NCBI GenBank assembly: GCA_002491225.1
Contig: DKVN01000143.1
Location: forward strand, 11,991 to 22,076
Source: Faecalibacterium sp. UBA7177
GTDB taxonomy: Bacteria; Bacillota; Clostridia; Oscillospirales; Ruminococcaceae
Direction of reading: 5' to 3'
DNA: 10,086 bases
Position 1 is the stretch's first letter; each line of letters begins with the position of its first letter. Shown one piece after another: positions 6,672 through 10,086 of this stretch. The notes below the pieces were generated by a model. It was not told the origin of the DNA, did no database searches, and was given only the letters and a program-made list of their open reading frames with translations. Made by a program: the position numbers and the translations under genes.

Positions 6672-7211
6672 ATGGCACGTCTGAAAGAAAAATATGTCAA
6701 GGAAGTTGCTCCCGCTCTGATGAAGCAGTTTGGCTACAAGAGCGTGATGCAGATCCCCAAGCTCGACAAGGTGGTCGTCAACGTGGGCTGCGGCGAGGTC
6801 AAGGACAACGCCAAGATCATGGACGCCATCCTGTCCGACCTTGCCCAGATCACCGGCCAGAAGGCCATCGTCTGCAAGGCCAAGAAGAGCGTGGCGAACT
6901 TCAAGCTGCGCGAGGGCATGCCCATCGGCGCGAAGGTCACGTTGCGCGGCGAGCGGATGTACGAGTTCGTGGACCGGCTGTTCAGCGTGGCGCTGCCCCG
7001 CGTGCGCGATTTCCGCGGCATCAACGGCAACTCCTTCGACGGCCGCGGCAACTACGCGGTGGGCATCAAGGAGCAGCTGATCTTCCCTGAGATCGACTAC
7101 GACAAGATCGACGCGGTGCGCGGCATGGACATCTGCTTTGTCACCACCGCCAAAACCGACGAGGAGGGCAAGGAGCTGCTCAAGGCGCTCGGCGCCCCCT
7201 TCGCGAACTAA
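6672..7211 (+). CDS. rplE: 50S ribosomal protein L5
   Basis: L5 (uL5) binds 5S rRNA with L18 and contacts P-site tRNA and S13 across the interface. The product has 179 residues, the standard bacterial length. Family blocks are [20 protein letters not shown] (4-23), [17 protein letters not shown] (26-42), [20 protein letters not shown] (61-80), [13 protein letters not shown] (81-93) and the [15 protein letters not shown] region (114-128). The ATG at 6672 follows a purine-rich site just after the rplX stop. The frame stays open upstream into rplX, but nothing there belongs to L5. rpsN begins 16 nt after the stop. Confidence 0.98.
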   Translation: MARLKEKYVKEVAPALMKQFGYKSVMQIPKLDKVVVNVGCGEVKDNAKIMDAILSDLAQITGQKAIVCKAKKSVANFKLREGMPIGAKVTLRGERMYEFVDRLFSVALPRVRDFRGINGNSFDGRGNYAVGIKEQLIFPEIDYDKIDAVRGMDICFVTTAKTDEEGKELLKALGAPFAN

Positions 7212-7227
7212 GGGAGGAAGGACGAAC

Positions 7228-7413
7228 GTGGCTAAAACATCCATGAAGCTCAAGCAGCAGCGCGAGCCCAAATTTTCCACCCGCGGCTACAACCGCTGCA
7301 AGATCTGCGGCCGCCCCCACGCCTACCTGCGCAAGTACGGCGTCTGCCGCATCTGCTTCCGCGAGCTGGCGTATAAGGGCGAGATCCCCGGCGTGAAGAA
7401 GGCAAGCTGGTAA
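7228..7413 (+). CDS. rpsN: 30S ribosomal protein S14, type Z (zinc form), GTG start
   Basis: S14 (uS14) is a head protein of the 30S subunit that binds 16S rRNA near S3 and S10. This is the short zinc-binding type (also named rpsZ), with 61 residues. Four cysteines lie in two pairs (24/27 and 40/43) around [20 protein letters not shown] (21-40). The C-terminus KKASW is diagnostic. I place the start at GTG 7228, preceded by the AGGGAGGAAGG-like site at 7211-7221. A longer frame begins at 7138, but it overlaps rplE and adds residues the family never has. An 80-nt hairpin-bearing gap follows, separating it from rpsH. Confidence 0.97.
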   Translation: MAKTSMKLKQQREPKFSTRGYNRCKICGRPHAYLRKYGVCRICFRELAYKGEIPGVKKASW

Positions 7414-7493
7414 ACCGGCTTGTACGCAACACCCCCTGCGGCCCGCTAAGGGGCGCGGCCAGCGGGGCGGCAAAAAATTAGGAGGTTAGTGGC
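7414..7493 (+). promoter_or_regulatory. Hairpin-bearing spacer between rpsN and rpsH
   Basis: This 80-nt gap is longer than most in the operon. CCCGCT (7442-7447) pairs with AGCGGG (7461-7466) around a 13-nt GC-rich loop. The run that follows is A, not T, so it is not a terminator for the + strand. AGGAGG at 7480-7485 serves rpsH. No gene or promoter is evident. Confidence 0.4.
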
Positions 7494-7892
7494 ATGCAAA
7501 TCACCGATCCCATTGCGGACCTGCTCACCCGCATCCGCAACGCGAGCAGTGCCAAACACCCTTCGGTCGATATCCCGGCTTCCAACCTGAAAAAGGCGAT
7601 CTGCAAGATCCTGGTGGAAGAGGGCTACGTCAAGGGCGTACAGGTCATTGAGGACAACAAGCAGGGGATGCTTCGCGTGACCCTGAAGTACCAGCCCAGC
7701 GGCGCGCCGGTCATCGCCGGGCTGCGCCGGGTCTCCAAGCCCGGCCTGCGCATCTACACCAACTGCGAGGATATGCCCCGGGTCATGAAGGGCCTGGGCA
7801 CCGCGATCATCTCCACCTCGAAAGGCGTCATGACCGACAAGGCCGCCCGCGCGGCCCATGTCGGCGGTGAAGTCCTCGCCTTTGTGTGGTAA
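7494..7892 (+). CDS. rpsH: 30S ribosomal protein S8
   Basis: S8 (uS8) is a primary binder of the 16S central domain. In Escherichia coli it represses the spc operon by binding a 16S-like site at the rplE start. The product has 132 residues, the usual length. It shows [13 protein letters not shown] (5-17), the central [12 protein letters not shown] region (47-58) and the RNA-binding C-terminal motif [20 protein letters not shown] (107-126), ending in LAFVW. The ATG at 7494 is 8 nt after AGGAGG (7480-7485). I did not see an obvious S8-like target hairpin at the rplE start. rplF follows after 20 nt. Confidence 0.98.
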   Translation: MQITDPIADLLTRIRNASSAKHPSVDIPASNLKKAICKILVEEGYVKGVQVIEDNKQGMLRVTLKYQPSGAPVIAGLRRVSKPGLRIYTNCEDMPRVMKGLGTAIISTSKGVMTDKAARAAHVGGEVLAFVW

Positions 7893-7912
7893 GAAAGGGG
7901 CTATAAAAGACA

Positions 7913-8461
7913 ATGTCGAGAATTGGAAGAAAACCCATCGTCATTCCCGCGGGCGTGGAGGTCAAGGTCGACGAGGCTGAGCACACTGTGTCCGTGAAGG
8001 GCCCCAAGGGCAGCCTGCATTCCAGCTATCACCCCATGATGAGCGTCAAGCTCGAGGGCAACGAGCTTCTGGTTACCCGCCCCAACGACGAAAAGCAGGC
8101 CCGCAGCCTGCATGGGCTCACCCGCACCAACATCAACAACATGGTGGAGGGCGTTGTGCACGGCTTTGAGAAAAAGCTCGAGGTGCAGGGCGTCGGCTAC
8201 CGTGTGGCCAAGCAGGGCAAGGACCTTGTGATGAACCTGGGCTTCTCGCATCAGGTCATCGTCTCGGACAACGAGGATATCACCATCGAGGCCCCGGATG
8301 CCAACACCATCATCATCAAGGGCATCGACAAGCAGAAGGTCGGCCAGTTCGCGGCGGAAGTCCGCGAGAAGCGCCCGCCCGAGCCGTACAAGGGCAAGGG
8401 CATCCGCTATGCGGGCGAGCATATCATCCGCAAAGAGGGCAAGGCCGGCAAGGGCAAATAA
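7913..8461 (+). CDS. rplF: 50S ribosomal protein L6
   Basis: L6 (uL6) has two homologous domains and lies at the base of the L7/L12 stalk beside the sarcin-ricin loop. The product has 182 residues, in the usual range. It starts with the characteristic MSRIGRKPIVIPAGVEV. The first domain runs to about residue 80, the second from about 82. The strongly conserved RNA-binding signature is PPEPYKGKGIRYAGEHIIRK (155-174), followed by a short lysine/glycine tail. The ribosome-binding site (AAAGGGG at 7894-7900, 12 nt from the ATG) is weaker than those of its neighbours. This may reduce initiation or make it depend on coupling to rpsH, 20 nt upstream. Confidence 0.98.
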   Translation: MSRIGRKPIVIPAGVEVKVDEAEHTVSVKGPKGSLHSSYHPMMSVKLEGNELLVTRPNDEKQARSLHGLTRTNINNMVEGVVHGFEKKLEVQGVGYRVAKQGKDLVMNLGFSHQVIVSDNEDITIEAPDANTIIIKGIDKQKVGQFAAEVREKRPPEPYKGKGIRYAGEHIIRKEGKAGKGK

Positions 8462-8479
8462 GGGAAGGAGTGAACAACA

Positions 8480-8839
8480 ATGGTCAATAAGCCTGACAAG
8501 AACGAAGCAAGGCTTCGGCGTCACCGCCGCGTGCGCGGCAAGATCAGCGGCACCGCTGAGCGTCCCCGGCTGGATGTGTTCCGCTCCTCCAAGCATATCT
8601 ATGCCCAGATCATTGACGACGTGGCCGGCGTAACGCTGGTCAGCGCCTCCAGCATGGACAAGGATTTCGAGGGCTTCGGCGGCAACATCGAGGCGGCCGG
8701 CAAGGTCGGCAAACGGATCGCTGAAAAGGCCCTGGAGAAGGGCATCAAAACCGTGGTGTTCGACCGGGGCGGCTTTGTGTATCATGGCCGCGTGAAAGCT
8801 TTGGCTGAGGGTGCCCGCGAGGGCGGCCTGACGCTGTAA
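8480..8839 (+). CDS. rplR: 50S ribosomal protein L18
   Basis: L18 (uL18) binds 5S rRNA and helps attach the 5S complex, with L5, to the large subunit. The product has 119 residues, normal for bacteria. It has a basic N-terminal arm ([19 protein letters not shown], 7-25), then [20 protein letters not shown] (28-47) and the C-terminal signature [20 protein letters not shown] (94-113) followed by EGGL. AAGGAG at 8465-8470 lies 9 nt before the ATG. The stop TAA overlaps the ribosome-binding site of rpsE, which starts 11 nt later. Confidence 0.98.
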   Translation: MVNKPDKNEARLRRHRRVRGKISGTAERPRLDVFRSSKHIYAQIIDDVAGVTLVSASSMDKDFEGFGGNIEAAGKVGKRIAEKALEKGIKTVVFDRGGFVYHGRVKALAEGAREGGLTL

Positions 8840-8850
8840 GGAGGATCCAC

Positions 8851-9354
8851 ATGGAGAGAAGAAATCGTGAAGTGGACGACGGCATGATCGAAAAGGTCGT
8901 CTCGATCAACCGCGTTTCCAAAACCGTCAAGGGCGGCCGCGTGATGAAGTTCAGCGCGCTGGTCGTCGTGGGCGACGGCAAGGGCACCATCGGCTTCGGC
9001 CTGGGCAAGGCGGGCGAGGTCCCCGAGGCGATCCGCAAGGGCATCGAGGCCGCCAAGAAGAACATGCACAAGATCGAGATGAAGGGCACCACCATCCCGC
9101 ACGAGGTCATCGGCGCGTTCGGCGCCGGGCGCGTGCTGATGCATCCGGCCCCCGAAGGCACCGGCGTCATCGCCGGCGGCCCGGTGCGTGCGGTCCTCGA
9201 GGCCGCGGGCATCAAGGACATCCGTACCAAGTGCCTGCGCTCGAACAACCCCTGCAACGTGGTCACCGCCACCTTCAACGGCCTGTGCAGCCTGACCAGC
9301 GCCGAGAGCGTTGCCAGCAAGCGCGGCAAGACCGTGAAGGAAATCTTTGGATAA
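8851..9354 (+). CDS. rpsE: 30S ribosomal protein S5
   Basis: S5 (uS5) helps form the mRNA entry pore and influences decoding fidelity. The product has 167 residues, standard. The N-terminal double-stranded-RNA-binding-like domain includes [20 protein letters not shown] (16-35), whose loop VSKTVKGGR (22-30) is where spectinomycin-resistance changes occur in other bacteria. [20 protein letters not shown] (41-60) follows. The C-terminal domain covers about 80-150, with [20 protein letters not shown] (105-124). TAAGGAGG overlapping the rplR stop drives the ATG at 8851. The stop of rpsE itself forms the start of the rpmD ribosome-binding site, so rplR-rpsE-rpmD form a tightly coupled run. Confidence 0.98.
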   Translation: MERRNREVDDGMIEKVVSINRVSKTVKGGRVMKFSALVVVGDGKGTIGFGLGKAGEVPEAIRKGIEAAKKNMHKIEMKGTTIPHEVIGAFGAGRVLMHPAPEGTGVIAGGPVRAVLEAAGIKDIRTKCLRSNNPCNVVTATFNGLCSLTSAESVASKRGKTVKEIFG

Positions 9355-9367
9355 GGAGGCAGCAACA

Positions 9368-9682
9368 ATGGCAGAGACTGAGAAGAAGGCCGCGGCCGTC
9401 GAGGCTGCCGCCGAGCCCGCCGCTGAGGCTGCGGCCAAGCCCGCCGCCAAAAAGCCGGCCCGCAAGCCCGCCGCCAAGCGCACCACCAAAAAGGCGGCCA
9501 AGCCCACCACCGTGACCATCAAGCTCATCAAGAGCCTGTCCGGCCGCAGCGACAAGCAGATCGCCACCGCCGCCAGCCTGGGCCTGAAAAAGGTGGGCGA
9601 TGTGACCACCCAGCCCGACAATCCGCAGACAGGCGGCAAGATCGCCAAGATCGCCCACATGGTCGCGGTCACCAAAGCGTAA
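9368..9682 (+). CDS. rpmD: 50S ribosomal protein L30 with Ala/Lys/Pro-rich N-terminal extension
   Basis: L30 (uL30) is a small 50S protein, usually about 60 residues. Here the product has 104. Residues 48-104 match the family: TVTIKLIKSLSGRSDKQ near 48-64, AASLGLKKVGD (68-78) and GGKIAKIAHMVAVTKA (89-104). Residues 1-47 are an extra tail of low complexity, first Ala/Glu-rich (1-22) and then Ala/Lys/Pro-rich with repeated KPAAK units, resembling histone-H1-like tails. I choose the ATG at 9368 because TAAGGAGG (9352-9359) lies 8 nt upstream. No ribosome-binding site or ATG occurs at the start of the L30 core, so the tail is probably translated. It is likely disordered and basic, possibly contacting rRNA. 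That is inference. Confidence 0.95.
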   Translation: MAETEKKAAAVEAAAEPAAEAAAKPAAKKPARKPAAKRTTKKAAKPTTVTIKLIKSLSGRSDKQIATAASLGLKKVGDVTTQPDNPQTGGKIAKIAHMVAVTKA

Positions 9683-9686
9683 CAGC

Positions 9687-9693
9687 AAGGAGG
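9687..9693 (+). promoter_or_regulatory. Shine-Dalgarno site that fixes the TTG start of rplO
   Basis: AAGGAGG lies 10 nt before TTG at 9704. The only nearby ATG (9714) is out of frame and reaches a stop after two codons, so this site supports the non-ATG start of L15. Confidence 0.85.
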
Positions 9694-9703
9694 TGCAAGC
9701 ACA

Positions 9704-10086
9704 TTGAAGCTTCATGAATTAAAGCCCGCTGAGGGCGCAAGTACCCCTGCGTTCCGCAAGGGCCGCGGCCACGGCAGCGGCAACGGCAAGACCGCCGGCT
9801 ACGGCCACAAGGGCCAGAAGGCTCGTTCCGGCGTCAAGAAGGCCGGGTTCGAGGGCGGCCAGATGCCGCTGCAGCGCCGCCTGCCCAAGCGCGGTTTCAA
9901 CAACATTTTCGCCACCGAGTATGCTACTGTTAAGATCAGTGACCTTGAGGCTCGCTTCGAGGCCGGCAGCGTCGTGGACGCCGAGGCCCTCAAGGCCGCC
10001 GGCCTGATCAAAAAGACCCTGGACGGCGTCAAGGTCCTGGGCAACGGCGAGCTGACCAAGGCCCTCACCGTCAAGGTAGCCGCCTA
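9704..10086 (+). CDS. rplO: 50S ribosomal protein L15, TTG start, 3' end cut by window
   Basis: L15 (uL15) is a late-assembling 50S protein with a glycine-rich, rRNA-threaded N-terminus. The frame from TTG 9704 stays open to the window end, giving 127 complete codons. The family has about 146, so roughly 19 residues are missing. The product begins [12 protein letters not shown] (initiator read as Met). The N-terminal arm has [20 protein letters not shown] (20-39), then the diagnostic [17 protein letters not shown] (49-65). The C-terminal half forms the globular domain. One small difference from the common GRGHKGQ motif is Tyr in place of Arg (GYGHKGQ). In canonical order secY would follow, outside the window. 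Confidence 0.96.
   Translation, partial: MKLHELKPAEGASTPAFRKGRGHGSGNGKTAGYGHKGQKARSGVKKAGFEGGQMPLQRRLPKRGFNNIFATEYATVKISDLEARFEAGSVVDAEALKAAGLIKKTLDGVKVLGNGELTKALTVKVAA

Noticed and set aside
7138..7227. Longer N-terminus for S14 using an upstream start
   Set aside because: It would overlap the end of rplE and add 30 residues absent from all type Z S14 proteins; the GTG at 7228 has its own ribosome-binding site.
7881..7907. TTTGTG ... TATAAA as an internal promoter before rplF
   Set aside because: Spacer of only 15 nt and a poor -35; inside a tight gene junction.

Overview
This window is the front part of a bacterial ribosomal-protein supercluster, the S10 operon running into the spc operon, read entirely on the + strand. 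Twenty complete ribosomal-protein genes (rpsJ to rpmD) and the start of a twenty-first (rplO, cut by the window end) follow the canonical order: rpsJ-rplC-rplD-rplW-rplB-rpsS-rplV-rpsC-rplP-rpmC-rpsQ-rplN-rplX-rplE-rpsN-rpsH-rplF-rplR-rpsE-rpmD-rplO. The DNA is GC-rich, with third codon positions mostly G or C. Strong AGGAGG ribosome-binding sites, the short four-cysteine S14, the four-cysteine L24 and the presence of L30 all point to a GC-rich Firmicute. A gut Clostridia of the Oscillospiraceae/Ruminococcaceae type (Faecalibacterium-Subdoligranulum-Gemmiger neighbourhood) is my guess at family level; nothing in the window proves the genus.

Layout. Positions 1-123 carry no gene I can support. 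A convincing sigma-A promoter lies at 124-152 (TTGCAA, 17 nt, extended -10 TGcTACAAT) behind an A/T-rich tract. It is followed by an untranslated leader of about 390 nt before rpsJ. The leader contains a terminator-like hairpin with a T run (419-451) and an upstream segment that could pair in two mutually exclusive ways, so transcription attenuation is plausible. rpsJ (550-861) is then separated from rplC by an unusually long 240-nt spacer rich in hairpins. rplC, rplD and rplW follow tightly. A second long hairpin-bearing spacer (2666-2821) precedes rplB. From rplB to rpsN the genes are packed with 0-30 nt gaps or overlaps. A third, 80-nt spacer (7414-7493) precedes rpsH, after which rplF, rplR, rpsE, rpmD and rplO are again closely spaced.

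Function. The products are primary and secondary binders of 16S and 23S rRNA and include the polypeptide tunnel proteins (L4, L22), the peptidyl-transferase neighbourhood (L2, L3, L16), the 5S complex (L5, L18) and the decoding/mRNA entry proteins (S3, S5, S8, S10, S14, S17, S19). Stop-start overlaps and Shine-Dalgarno sequences embedded in upstream stop codons suggest translational coupling, which would help keep the subunits balanced.

I see no mobile element, CRISPR array, toxin, defence gene or new enzymatic system. The observations most worth following up are the possible attenuator in the S10 leader, the structured long spacers inside an otherwise compact operon, and an L30 protein with an added, repeat-containing Ala/Lys/Pro-rich N-terminal tail of about 47 residues.
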